Assembly: GCA_016839845.1 (NCBI GenBank)
Contig: JAEOTL010000060.1
Coordinates: 1-30,145, forward strand
Length of the DNA: 30,145 bases
Source of the DNA: Promethearchaeota archaeon
GTDB lineage: Archaea; Asgardarchaeota; Lokiarchaeia; Sigynarchaeales; SOKP01
Direction: 5' to 3'
Both the position numbers and the translations under genes were made by a program. Below the pieces are notes generated by a model. That model saw only the letters and a program-made list of their open reading frames with translations. It made no database searches and had not been told where the DNA came from. This document shows positions 1-8,241 of the stretch, piece after piece. Numbering within the stretch: position 1 is the stretch's first letter; each line of letters opens with the position of its first letter.

Positions 1-239
1 CGGAACATAACATTAATGTGAATTGTATTGCTCCTGGTTTGACAGCTACCGAAGGAGTAATAAAGTGGGGTGTCTTACCACCAGATAAAAATAAAGATGG
101 TACACCAGTACCTCGATTATTACAACCTCCTGTTCCTAAAAATATTGCAGATTTGGCTCTATTTCTTGCTTCATCAGCCTCCGATCATATAACTGGTGAG
201 TTATTAATTATAAGGGGTCATTTTCCTTGGGACCGTTGA
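1..239 (+). CDS. Short-chain dehydrogenase/reductase (SDR), C-terminal part, cut by window edge
   Basis: The reading frame is open from the left edge (first full codon at base 3) and ends in TGA at 237-239, so this is the last ~79 residues of a longer gene. The visible part has the SDR C-terminal signature: a VNCIAPGL stretch (the usual VN-IAPG after the catalytic YxxxK helix) and, near the end, ADLALFLASSASDHITGE, which matches the common helix and strand before the terminal glycine motif. The catalytic residues and the Rossmann TGxxxGxG lie outside the window. The normal ending xVDGG is replaced by IIRGHFPWDR, so the cofactor/substrate end is unusual. NAD(P)-dependent oxidoreductase activity is inferred from family membership; the substrate is unknown. 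Confidence 0.85.
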   Translation, partial: EHNINVNCIAPGLTATEGVIKWGVLPPDKNKDGTPVPRLLQPPVPKNIADLALFLASSASDHITGELLIIRGHFPWDR

Positions 240-307
240 CCTCATTGTACTTTCATTCCTATTCATTATCTTAAGCCTGCTAAATTTATAGATTGGAGAG
301 GGGAGAT

Positions 308-1561
308 GTGTCAGATCTAAATAAGAAAGAGAATCTTGCTAAAATCAAAAAGAGAAATTTACGTTCATGTTTTATTATGTTCCTATTATTTGGATTTGGA
401 AATGGATTTTTGTTTGTACTCCAACCACTATTATTAGAAATAACTGGTTCATTGTTCCCTACTGGATTTATCCTTACAATAGCTAGTTTAATTCAAATTT
501 TATCAACGCCTTGGATAGGGAAATTTGCTGGTCGATTTGGTAAGAAACAGGTTATGTTGATTGGTGTCACTATAAGCATTTTAAGTGCCCTATTACTCAT
601 TTTTGCAAATAGTGTCTTACAAGCAGGAATAGCAGTAATTTTGCTATATTTAGGAGGAGTAATGTGGGGGATGAATTCGGATTTGGTTGTTTCAGAAAAC
701 AGTGAGGAATCAAAAAAAGGATCTAATTTCAGTTTTATGTATTTCGCAGTTCCTAGCGCTAGTATCGCTAGTTACTTTTTGGCATTGTTCGATATTGGAA
801 TAAGTTCTCGTTTCTATTTAGTATTATATATTGTTATGGAATTACTTGTAGGGCTAGTAATTCTTTTCATAATTGAACCAACCAATTCAAATAAGGATGA
901 AATAAAAGGAACGGAAATATTTTCTGAGAATCTAAAGTCAAAACAGGGAGTACTATCCGAATTAATTCGAAATCCGAAAACTAGGATTATAATAGTCTTT
1001 TTTACTATCAATTCTTTTGTTTTAGGTTTAGCAGTTTCTATTTGGAATGCATGGATTGTTGATACCTATGGGGTCACTCAACAAGAATTGGCATTATTCT
1101 TTTTAGTACTAAATCTCTCTCTGATGATATTTCAAATTCCCGCTGGACGTATTATCGACAAAATTGGTAGTAAAAAAGCTTTACTCATAAGTGAATCATG
1201 CTTTCTAATAGGTACATCCCTCACCATAATAGTGTACTTCATTTGGTCTAACGGTTTTTTATCAGTTCTAATACCTGGTACTGTCATGGGCATTATCATT
1301 CATGCCATATACGAATCACTATTTGATCCAGTCGAATCAATTTATCTAACTAATTTGACTGAAGACAGAAAAGAAGAATCGTTTGGAACAGTATTATTAA
1401 TTACGCAGGGTTCTCGTGTTCCCACTAGCATGATAAGTGGTTCGCTTGCTGATTTTATACATCCAATATCCCATTCTATTTTAAGTTTTGGAGGAATAAT
1501 AATACTTATATGGTATCTCACTAAATTTTCTGATAATGAGAAACCGGTAGAAGAAGATTAA
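308..1561 (+). CDS. Major facilitator superfamily (MFS) transporter
   Basis: This is a very hydrophobic protein of about 417 residues, consistent with 12 transmembrane helices in two halves. An MFS motif-A-like loop lies at residues ~72-80 (GKFAGRFGKK), and a second copy, GRIIDKIGSKK, starts the equivalent loop of the second half near 280. A charged central loop (residues ~192-215) separates the halves. I chose GTG at 308 because GGAGAGG (295-301) is well placed as its ribosome binding site; a TTG at 293 would extend it by five residues but has no such site. It lies just after the SDR fragment on the same strand. The substrate cannot be read from sequence; export or uptake of a small organic compound used by the neighbouring catabolic genes is a guess. 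Confidence 0.85.
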   Translation: MSDLNKKENLAKIKKRNLRSCFIMFLLFGFGNGFLFVLQPLLLEITGSLFPTGFILTIASLIQILSTPWIGKFAGRFGKKQVMLIGVTISILSALLLIFANSVLQAGIAVILLYLGGVMWGMNSDLVVSENSEESKKGSNFSFMYFAVPSASIASYFLALFDIGISSRFYLVLYIVMELLVGLVILFIIEPTNSNKDEIKGTEIFSENLKSKQGVLSELIRNPKTRIIIVFFTINSFVLGLAVSIWNAWIVDTYGVTQQELALFFLVLNLSLMIFQIPAGRIIDKIGSKKALLISESCFLIGTSLTIIVYFIWSNGFLSVLIPGTVMGIIIHAIYESLFDPVESIYLTNLTEDRKEESFGTVLLITQGSRVPTSMISGSLADFIHPISHSILSFGGIIILIWYLTKFSDNEKPVEED

Positions 1562-1715
1562 AGCACCTATCTGTAAAAACATTGATAGAATATAATTAAT
1601 CCTAATAATAAACTAGGAGAATGGTTAAAAAAGAAAAGTAAATATTAATTTAGAGATACAATCATATAAAATTAATCAGATATTTAAAAATTAAAAAGAT
1701 AGGAAACGATTTAAA

Positions 1716-2513
1716 ATGGATTATAAATATATAATTGTTGAAAAGAAAGAACATCTAACAATTATTAAGATTAATAGACCAGAAGTAAGAAATGCAATCA
1801 ACCCCCATGTAAGTATTGAGATAGAAGATGCATTTAATGAATTTGAAAATGATTCAAATGCGTGGATCGCTATTGTGACAGGAGTTGGTGATAAAGCATT
1901 TTCAGCAGGATTTGATTTAAAATGGGGTGCTACAGCAAGTATCGAAGAACAAAGAGAAGCCTTTGGTAAACTTAAATACAAGGCTGTGACTGGGGGTCTA
2001 ACTTTTAATCCCAATATTACAAAACCTGTTATTGCTGCGGTAAATGGTTTTGCATTTGGTGGGGGATTCGAGCTTGCATTGGGTAGTGACCTTATCATTG
2101 CAGCTGAACATGCAGTTTTTTCCCTACCTGAACCATTAGTAGGACGCGTTCCTACTGAAGGAGGTGTCCATAGATTAGTAAGATATCTTCCATATCATTT
2201 AGCGATGGAAATCCTCTTTACATACAAGCGTATTTCAGCTCAAGAAGGAGTAGAGCTTGGTTTTGTGAATAAAGTAGTCCCATTAGACCAATTAATGGAC
2301 GAAGCAGAGAAAATGGCAAATACTATAATGGGAGGGTCACCACTGGCTATTCGAGCAATTAAACAAATGGCTAACGATGGTCTAGAAATGACCCTGAGAA
2401 AAGCTTTTGCTACAACGTTCCCTCTATATAGAACATTCACCCAGTCTAGCGATTTCATTGAAGGTCCTAGAGCTTTCTCAGAAAAAAGAAAACCGAAATG
2501 GAAGGGTAGCTAA
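1716..2513 (+). CDS. Enoyl-CoA hydratase/isomerase (crotonase) family, copy 1, both catalytic Glu present
   Basis: A full-length crotonase of 265 residues. Oxyanion-hole elements are AFSAGFDL (residues 61-68) and FGGGFEL (114-120). Both glutamates that catalyse water addition in rat mitochondrial enoyl-CoA hydratase have equivalents: Glu119 in GGGFE and Glu139 in LPEP. It ends with the usual family tail EKRKPKWKG. A genuine 2-enoyl-CoA hydratase (acyl-CoA beta-oxidation type, cytoplasmic) is therefore plausible, though crotonases vary widely in reaction. ATG 1716 is preceded by AGGA. It is followed 35 bases later by a close paralogue (2549) and then by a UroD-fold gene, all on the same strand and probably cotranscribed. 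The acyl chain or ring substrate is unknown. Confidence 0.92.
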   Translation: MDYKYIIVEKKEHLTIIKINRPEVRNAINPHVSIEIEDAFNEFENDSNAWIAIVTGVGDKAFSAGFDLKWGATASIEEQREAFGKLKYKAVTGGLTFNPNITKPVIAAVNGFAFGGGFELALGSDLIIAAEHAVFSLPEPLVGRVPTEGGVHRLVRYLPYHLAMEILFTYKRISAQEGVELGFVNKVVPLDQLMDEAEKMANTIMGGSPLAIRAIKQMANDGLEMTLRKAFATTFPLYRTFTQSSDFIEGPRAFSEKRKPKWKGS

Positions 2514-2548
2514 ATTAGTTAAAAGGAAAAAAAAAAGAAGTGAATAAA

Positions 2549-3340
2549 GTGGATTACAAACATATTATTGTTGAAAAAAAAGAACACCTTTTAATTGTGC
2601 GTCTTAATAGACCAGAAGTGTTAAACGCACTTCATCCTTATATCCAATTAGAACTTGGGCATGTGTTCAATGAGTTTGAAGACGATCCAAATATGTGGGT
2701 TGCCATCTTAACAGGGGAAGGAGAAAGAGCATTTTCAGCGGGATTTGATCTAAAATGGGGCGCTACTGCTAGTGCTGAAGAACAAAGAGAAGCTTATGAA
2801 AAGGTAAGAGCTCAAGGTGGTTATCTCATAAGAAATTTTAGACTTACCAAACCATTGATTGCTGCAATTAATGGTCTTGCATTTGGTGGAGGATTTGAGC
2901 TTGCATTGAGCTGCGACCTTCTTATTGCTGCCGAAAACGCTACTTTTTGCTTACCAGAACCAATGGTAGGAAGAATTCCTTCAGGAGGGGGAATTCACCG
3001 ATTAGTACGATACCTACCGTACCATGTAGCGATGGATATTCTTCTTACTCGAAAACGTATGACTGCTCAAGAAGGAATAGAGCTTGGTTTTGTAAAAAAA
3101 GTTGTTCCATTTGATCAATTAATAGATGAAGCAGAGAAAATAGCAAATCTCATAATGGAAGGTTCACCTTTAGCAGTCCGAACGATAAAACAAATGGCTA
3201 TAGATGGTCTTCAAATGACACTTAAAGAAGCACTTTTCGCGAATTTTCCACTATTTACAAAATTTATGCAATCTCATGATTTCAGAGAGGGTCCACGAGC
3301 TTTTGCTGAAAAAAGGAAACCAGTTTGGAAAGGAGAATAG
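2549..3340 (+). CDS. Enoyl-CoA hydratase/isomerase (crotonase) family, copy 2, tandem paralogue
   Basis: About 263 residues and strongly similar along its length to the preceding gene, including the N-terminus DYK.IIVEKKEHL, the FSAGFDLKWGATAS segment and the C-terminus, so the pair is a tandem duplication. Both catalytic glutamates are present (Glu117 in GGGFE, Glu137 in LPEP). I chose GTG 2549 rather than GTG 2540 because it aligns exactly with the paralogue's ATG and has GAAGTGA at 2537-2543 as ribosome binding site. Divergence is greatest around residues 85-100, which in crotonases line the acyl pocket, so the two copies may prefer different acyl-CoAs or form a mixed hexamer (inference). 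It lies 65 bases before the UroD-fold gene. Confidence 0.92.
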   Translation: MDYKHIIVEKKEHLLIVRLNRPEVLNALHPYIQLELGHVFNEFEDDPNMWVAILTGEGERAFSAGFDLKWGATASAEEQREAYEKVRAQGGYLIRNFRLTKPLIAAINGLAFGGGFELALSCDLLIAAENATFCLPEPMVGRIPSGGGIHRLVRYLPYHVAMDILLTRKRMTAQEGIELGFVKKVVPFDQLIDEAEKIANLIMEGSPLAVRTIKQMAIDGLQMTLKEALFANFPLFTKFMQSHDFREGPRAFAEKRKPVWKGE

Positions 3341-3405
3341 ATAATAATAATTTTTTTTGAATTGTAGTATAATACTAAAATTAAAACTAGAGAAGTGAAA
3401 TTTTT

Positions 3406-4587
3406 ATGACTTTATCAAAACGAGAGAGAGTTATTCGGTTTTTAGAGCTTGATGATGAACCTGATAAATGCCCAATCTTTACTTTTGGCTTTGAAACATC
3501 AGGTTGGGGTATGCAACAATATTATAACTCAGAAGAATATAAAAAAATTTTAGTAAAACCAGAAGAACTAGATTTTGGTCCGGAAAGTTTTCGACCCAGA
3601 ATTGCATGGTTGATTACTCAGATGAAATTCTGGCATGCTGATTTAGTTATGAGTGACCCCTTTAAAAAATACAAGAGAAACATTTATCCTATGCCCGAAG
3701 GGTATCCTAATGCAGAAAACCTTAATTGGAATTGCATTAGCGGAAGGATTATGAGTGTTGGAAAAAACCCAATAACTGGGAGAGTTCATGAATGGTATGT
3801 AGATGGATTTTTTAAAACAAAAGAGAAGCTTCATGAGGTTTGGGATGAATATGGAAAACCTATCGATCGTATTACTGAAGGAGATCTTTCTCCTAAATTA
3901 TGGAAGGAATATGTTGATGGTTTAAGCCCACATGTATATCCTATGGCAAACCTTAGTTTAGCTATGTCAGAATATTTATGTGAAGGTCATACTCATGGTT
4001 ATGCGATGAAATTAATGCTTAAGGATCCCAAACATATGCATTATGTTATGAATGAGTATACTAAAGCTAATGTGGAAACTGTAAAGAGATTGGGTGATGC
4101 GGGGGTTGATATCGTTATGTTCCTGGATGACCTAGGTTATAAAGGCCGAGGGATTTGGTCACCTAAAAATTTTAAGGAATTTGTTCTTCCTTATTATAAA
4201 CGTATTTATCAAGCTGCTCGAAAGAAAGGGATGTTTATGGTTCAGCATAGTTGTGGATACCTACATGATTACCTCCCTCTTATGGCAGATGCTGGATTAA
4301 ATTGTATTCAATCAGTTCAACCAACCGCGGAAAATGATTTAGCATATTTAGTTGATACTCTAGGAGATAAGCTTTCGTTTATGGGTTGTCTTGATGATAC
4401 TCGTGTTTTAAAATTCGGTACACCTAAGGATGTTGAAGAAGATGTTAAAAAATTTATTAAAATTGCTGGACCATCAGGAAATTTCTGCCCTGGACCCACA
4501 AATACAGTATTAGACCCCCCTTGGGAGAATGTTCTTGCTTTAATTTCCGCTTTAGAGAAGTATCGGAGCTATCCTTTACAAGTTTAG
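3406..4587 (+). CDS. UroD-fold methyltransferase-like protein (uroporphyrinogen decarboxylase superfamily), copy 1
   Basis: A 393-residue protein of the URO-D superfamily, starting SKRERVIRFLE, the usual start of the MtaA/CmuA-like branch. His281-Ser-Cys283 followed by Cys361 matches in spacing the His-x-Cys...Cys zinc site of methylcobamide:CoM methyltransferases, where zinc activates a thiol. True HemE is unlikely, because its N-terminal substrate-binding arginine motif is missing and no haem genes are nearby. The likely role is methyl transfer involving a corrinoid or thiol, but no corrinoid-binding protein or partner methyltransferase lies in the window, so this is inference from the family. 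ATG 3406 has GAAGTGA just upstream. It is the last gene of a crotonase-crotonase-UroD run. Confidence 0.85.
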   Translation: MTLSKRERVIRFLELDDEPDKCPIFTFGFETSGWGMQQYYNSEEYKKILVKPEELDFGPESFRPRIAWLITQMKFWHADLVMSDPFKKYKRNIYPMPEGYPNAENLNWNCISGRIMSVGKNPITGRVHEWYVDGFFKTKEKLHEVWDEYGKPIDRITEGDLSPKLWKEYVDGLSPHVYPMANLSLAMSEYLCEGHTHGYAMKLMLKDPKHMHYVMNEYTKANVETVKRLGDAGVDIVMFLDDLGYKGRGIWSPKNFKEFVLPYYKRIYQAARKKGMFMVQHSCGYLHDYLPLMADAGLNCIQSVQPTAENDLAYLVDTLGDKLSFMGCLDDTRVLKFGTPKDVEEDVKKFIKIAGPSGNFCPGPTNTVLDPPWENVLALISALEKYRSYPLQV

Positions 4588-4683
4588 ATTTTTTTAACCT
4601 TTTTTCATATCATGTTTTCTCACTTGATCAATCTTCCTGATGAATTCATTTCAAATAAAAAAACAAAAGAAAAAGAATTAAGT
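4588..4683. terminator. Convergent intergenic region with oligo-T terminators for both strands
   Basis: The stop codons of a plus-strand and a minus-strand gene face each other across 96 bases. T7 and T6 runs directly follow the plus-strand stop (4589-4606). On the opposite strand, A-rich runs at 4657-4678 read as several oligo-T tracts after the minus-strand stop. Archaeal termination on oligo-T fits; no strong hairpin is visible. Confidence 0.5.
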
Positions 4684-6354
4684 TTATTTCTCTGTAATTG
4701 GGATATAAAGATCTAATTCAGATTCTGCAGAGGTTAAACTGAATCTCTGGTCATAATATTCAAATTCAGGAGCAAGTGGTACTCGTTGGTATCGGGTGTT
4801 ATTAACAAGCCACTCCCCATTAATATACTGAATAGTTTCTCCAATATTGATCAGTGATCCAATATGTGTGAATACAGCATACTTTTGGGCAGGAATTGTC
4901 TCCACTACCATTCCTTCAGGAATTTCTTCAACAGCTGGTATTTCATTTGCAAAAATAAAGCGGTTTTCCCCTTTTTCTTGTAGTTCTTCAGTATACATTG
5001 TTATCCCTAGAGCATGTGAGGCATCTTTTTTAGGAACTTTAGTGATTAGTTGTTGAAATTTACCGTAGATTTGTGCTGTATTCCGACCTTCTCTTTTTCC
5101 AACATCTTCAATACCAATGACCTTGAATTCTTCTCTGTCTACAAATGCAGGTCCTCTCAGAAATAACTTGTATACCCCTGATAATTCGTTATCTTCTCCT
5201 AAAACCAGATGGGCTTTTTTTAACTCATTTGGAATGTCTATCATTTGGGGACATTTATCAAGGCATTCACCACATTCAGTACATAAAGAAGCGGCACCAT
5301 TGTTTTCCATCTCGTTTAAATCTTCATCTTTGGTAGCTAAATATTTGTATTTTGCTCTCATTTGCTCAGTAGTATCCTCCCAGAGGAGTTCATTTAATAA
5401 CCTGAAATTGATGGGTATATTTACTCTGGATGGGCAAGGTTGACAATATTCACAGTATGTACATGGGATAATAGATTTTTTCCTATATCGTGTTGCCATA
5501 TCAGAAATTATTTTCAGTTCTTCTTGGCTTAATATGTTTATTCCCGATTGTTCTGCACTTTCTATATTCTCTTTAACTTGGTCAAATGTACTCATCCCAG
5601 ACAAAACAACGGAGACTCCAGGATGATTCCATACCCATTGAAGTGCCCAATTTGCTGCAGTTCTTTTTACAGGAGCTTTTTCGATAATCTCTTCGATTTC
5701 TTTAGTCGGTGTTGCTAATTTTCCTCCTTTTATTGGCTCCATTACTACCACGGCAATACCTTTGCTTGCTGCATACTCTAATCCCTTCGTGGTGGCTTGT
5801 GTATTGTGATCGACGAAATTCCACTGTATTTGCGTCATATCCCAATTATAATAATCAATTATCTCTTTATAAGTATCATAAGAGTCATGGAATGAGAATC
5901 CAACATGTCTAATTTTTCCTAATGCTTTGGCTTCTTCCATTTTTTCAATTAACTCAAACTTTTTAACAAGTCCAAAAGTCTGTCTGTTTAAACCATGGAA
6001 TAAATAAATATCGACATGGTCTGTTTGTAATTTCTCTAATTGTTTGTTAAGATAGGTATCAAAATCTTCTCTTTGAGTGAACTGCCACATTGGTAATTTT
6101 GTAACCAATTTTATTTTCTCACGATACCCATCTTTTAGTGCCTTCCCTACAACAATTTCGCTAGTTTCGTTATGATATGGAAAAGCGGTATCAAAATAGT
6201 TAACACCATTATCGATAGCATATCGAATCATCTTGATTGCTTCTTCTTCATCAATTACATCATTCCCATCATCTTTCTTGGTTGGAAGTCTCATACATCC
6301 AAAGCCTAAGGCAGACACCTCCCAATCAAATGATCCCATTCTTCTATATTTCAT
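4684..6354 (-). CDS. Aldo/keto reductase fused to a 2x[4Fe-4S] ferredoxin domain and a GyrI-like small-molecule-binding domain
   Basis: A 556-residue, three-part protein. Residues 1-290 are an aldo/keto reductase barrel with the tetrad Asp55, Tyr60, Lys86 and His120. Residues ~295-375 hold two cluster motifs: Cys298/301/304/307 followed by Pro, and Cys358/361/364/368 followed by Pro. This AKR-ferredoxin arrangement is common in anaerobes. The extra part, residues ~405-553, resembles GyrI/AraC effector-binding domains: YAVFTHIGS, the INGEWL helix and FEYYDQRF, ending ELDLYIPI. I see no DNA-binding domain. The likely role is ferredoxin- or NADPH-linked reduction of a carbonyl compound, with the extra domain binding a ligand (inference). 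ATG 6354 has GAAGTGA upstream. It is the last gene of the minus-strand Fe-S block, 63 bases after the previous stop. Confidence 0.9.
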   Translation of the reverse strand: MKYRRMGSFDWEVSALGFGCMRLPTKKDDGNDVIDEEEAIKMIRYAIDNGVNYFDTAFPYHNETSEIVVGKALKDGYREKIKLVTKLPMWQFTQREDFDTYLNKQLEKLQTDHVDIYLFHGLNRQTFGLVKKFELIEKMEEAKALGKIRHVGFSFHDSYDTYKEIIDYYNWDMTQIQWNFVDHNTQATTKGLEYAASKGIAVVVMEPIKGGKLATPTKEIEEIIEKAPVKRTAANWALQWVWNHPGVSVVLSGMSTFDQVKENIESAEQSGINILSQEELKIISDMATRYRKKSIIPCTYCEYCQPCPSRVNIPINFRLLNELLWEDTTEQMRAKYKYLATKDEDLNEMENNGAASLCTECGECLDKCPQMIDIPNELKKAHLVLGEDNELSGVYKLFLRGPAFVDREEFKVIGIEDVGKREGRNTAQIYGKFQQLITKVPKKDASHALGITMYTEELQEKGENRFIFANEIPAVEEIPEGMVVETIPAQKYAVFTHIGSLINIGETIQYINGEWLVNNTRYQRVPLAPEFEYYDQRFSLTSAESELDLYIPITEK

Positions 6355-6417
6355 TTAAATTCACTTCTTGAAATTATCTTATCTTAATTATAATAATAAA
6401 AACAGGAAAAAAAAAAT

Positions 6418-6963
6418 TTACTTTTTTTGAGCTAAAAAGGTACACATTCTATTAGTTGGGATTTCTTCAGTTTGACTAACCTCAACATCATCCATCTTAA
6501 GAATATTAAAAATTGTTTTCCACGTTGTCAAACATCCACCTTTACAAGGTAATGATTTTAGTTCTTCTTCAGAAAGAGCTTCTTTTAATTTATTATGGAC
6601 TGTGCAGGTTCCCTCTACAATCGAAAAACTCAATTCTTTGTTGTAGGCAGTTTGGATTAATACTACACTCATTAAATGAATTGATAGACATGCAATCTCA
6701 ATAAATCTCTGAGCTTCATGAGGAAATCTTATTTCCCCAGTTTTTTCAGCGGAAAGTTTGATCATATCATACATATGATCGTTATACTCGGACTTTATTC
6801 CTAATTCATAAGTTTTCTCCATGAAATTTTTTCCCCATTTCTCAAACACTGAGAGATCTTTAGATTCAAGGTATTTCTCTGCAATTTTGGCACCCCCAAA
6901 TTCATCTTCAATGGCTTTGAAGAGCTCCTCTTTAATATTATAATCAAATTTTGGCGTCATCAT
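6418..6963 (-). CDS. Conserved Cys-containing protein of unknown function, coupled to ferredoxin
   Basis: A 181-residue soluble protein I cannot assign firmly. Cysteines are at 92, 120, 140, 144 and 174; the CKGGC pair (140/144) and the terminal NRMCTF are the most distinctive. The overall pattern (mixed helices, then a Cys near the end after a Thr/Glu-rich strand) weakly resembles the L-2-amino-thiazoline-4-carboxylate hydrolase-like or V4R-like folds, but this is only an impression. The start ATG overlaps the ferredoxin stop codon as ATGA, and GGGGTTGA lies upstream, so it is translationally coupled to the ferredoxin. A partner or electron acceptor of the two ferredoxins upstream is a reasonable guess. 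Confidence 0.7.
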   Translation of the reverse strand: MMTPKFDYNIKEELFKAIEDEFGGAKIAEKYLESKDLSVFEKWGKNFMEKTYELGIKSEYNDHMYDMIKLSAEKTGEIRFPHEAQRFIEIACLSIHLMSVVLIQTAYNKELSFSIVEGTCTVHNKLKEALSEEELKSLPCKGGCLTTWKTIFNILKMDDVEVSQTEEIPTNRMCTFLAQKK

Positions 6964-7367
6964 AGTTTTTTCAACCCCTTGTATGTAGAATCTAATTCTT
7001 CAATTTGTTTTTGGTTTTCCATAGCAACTTCCAATGATTCAAATGGATGTTTATATGGGTTTTCTCCCTCCTTTATCTCAGGAAGTGTAATTTCAATAGT
7101 TATTGCATCTTCTGGGCAATTTTTAGTACATTCCATGCAGCCCGTGCATTTAGGGGCAGCAGATCCTGCTACTAAATAATTTTTAGGTTTGTTAGGATCT
7201 GGTTTCATATACGCGCCTGAAACCTGGGGGTATGAGTGAACATGAAAAACTCCTTGAGGGCATTTAATATAACATTGATAACCACAAACCATAGGTAATT
7301 GACATTTTTCCCTATCCACTCTAACTCTTATTGTGGGTATATCCTTATTTTTTATTTGTATAGCCAT
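6960..7367 (-). CDS. Ferredoxin-like protein with two [4Fe-4S] motifs
   Basis: About 135 residues. The first motif is unusual in spacing: Cys22-x5-Cys28-x3-Cys32-x3-Cys36-Pro. The second is canonical: Cys74-x2-Cys77-x2-Cys80-x3-Cys84-Pro. A longer than usual linker (residues 37-73) separates them. It is probably a cytoplasmic electron carrier. I chose the ATG at 7367 over one at 7388 because GGGGTGAT (7371-7378 on this strand) lies 3 bases upstream, overlapping the previous gene's stop codon, which makes the two genes translationally linked. The C-terminal ~45 residues are helical and charged and carry no cluster, so they may bind a partner. Confidence 0.87.
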   Translation of the reverse strand: MAIQIKNKDIPTIRVRVDREKCQLPMVCGYQCYIKCPQGVFHVHSYPQVSGAYMKPDPNKPKNYLVAGSAAPKCTGCMECTKNCPEDAITIEITLPEIKEGENPYKHPFESLEVAMENQKQIEELDSTYKGLKKL

Positions 7368-7370
7368 ATA

Positions 7371-7378
7371 ATCACCCC
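7371..7378 (-). promoter_or_regulatory. Ribosome binding site that fixes the ferredoxin start
   Basis: GGGGTGAT read on the minus strand precedes ATG 7367 and overlaps the TAG stop of the upstream Fe-S gene. It favours the shorter ferredoxin start over the in-frame ATG at 7388. Confidence 0.55.
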
Positions 7379-8241
7379 TACCAATCATATCTTAGAATTG
7401 GGAAATCAAGCCTATTTTTTAGTTCAATAGCATCAAATTCGCAAACACTTTCACAAAGTCCGCATCCAAAACACATCTGAGCATCAATTTGCACCCTTTT
7501 CTGTCTAATGTCTGCAGCTATAGCTCCAAATTGGCATCTCTGAACACATTTAAAACATCCTGTACATTTTTCCATATTATGGATTGCAACTCTTTCACCT
7601 TTTATTAACTGTTTTTCTCCATAACGTAATCTCATTTCAATTGACGCACAATCCGGTCTCGAGCAATTACATAGACCTCCAATATAAGGACCTCCATTTC
7701 GTTCTCCAAAATTCATCAAATTTTGGACAAGTCCTTTTTTATTCCATTTAATTACCCACTCTCGAGCCTCATCGTGATCCACCCATTCTGCTCCTGCCAC
7801 ATATCGAGCTGGAGTTCTTTCCCATCTATACATACCAATACCGAGACCCAAACAAGTCATTTTAGAGCGATCTCTTTCCACATACCCAAATTTGAATTTT
7901 CTACACTCACAATGGATAAAACAAATCGGTGAACTGATGTCTATTAAATCTAACGAGTCTTGAAGTGTAAGTGTTTGAGCACCTTGAACTTTAGTGTGCA
8001 ATCGATTTGCAGCTCGCATAAGATCAGGAAATCTATCATCCTTAAGATTATATGCATTTATTGCTTGAGCAACAAGTGGACCCGCCGCAGCTTCAATTGC
8101 CGCAGTTCCACCTTTCATAACCGTAGTATTCTTTTTTGTTTGCTCAACCCGATTGCGATGATACATGAATCGAGCGTACCTTTTGGCATCTTTGAACCAC
8201 ATTCTGCCTGTTTTCGTGTGCGTAAAGCACGTATTACACAT
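7378..8241 (-). CDS. Fe-S protein: Cys-rich N-terminal module plus C-terminal 2x[4Fe-4S] ferredoxin domain
   Basis: A 287-residue protein. Residues ~222-270 carry two ferredoxin motifs: Cys226/229/232/236 and Cys257/260/263/267. In both, the usual proline after the last Cys is missing (QF and EF follow). Residues ~100-200 form a second Cys-rich module: Cys107, the CEC motif at 111/113, Cys130, and CNC 191/193 with Cys198. This layout resembles a family of ferredoxin proteins in anaerobes whose N-terminal part has CxCR...C...CNC motifs and may hold an extra cluster. The start MCNTC adds two more cysteines. It is first in the minus-strand operon and probably feeds electrons to or from the following genes. 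Its physiological partner is not visible from sequence. An AAGGGG site precedes ATG 8241. Confidence 0.82.
   Translation of the reverse strand: MCNTCFTHTKTGRMWFKDAKRYARFMYHRNRVEQTKKNTTVMKGGTAAIEAAAGPLVAQAINAYNLKDDRFPDLMRAANRLHTKVQGAQTLTLQDSLDLIDISSPICFIHCECRKFKFGYVERDRSKMTCLGLGIGMYRWERTPARYVAGAEWVDHDEAREWVIKWNKKGLVQNLMNFGERNGGPYIGGLCNCSRPDCASIEMRLRYGEKQLIKGERVAIHNMEKCTGCFKCVQRCQFGAIAADIRQKRVQIDAQMCFGCGLCESVCEFDAIELKNRLDFPILRYDW

Noticed and set aside
1621..1641. Mini-ORF after GGAG at 1616-1619 (ATG, then a Lys-rich hexapeptide and stop)
   Set aside because: Six codons in AT-rich spacer DNA; a leader peptide role has no support, as no attenuator-like hairpin is visible.
3406..4587. Annotation as HemE (uroporphyrinogen decarboxylase in haem synthesis)
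   Set aside because: The HemE N-terminal substrate-binding arginine motif is absent, a His-x-Cys...Cys metal site is present, and no haem or cobalamin genes are nearby. The same applies to the gene at 11302.
5117..5443. 108-codon open frame antisense to the AKR fusion gene
   Set aside because: It is a shadow of the Fe-S and linker coding region with no recognisable protein pattern.
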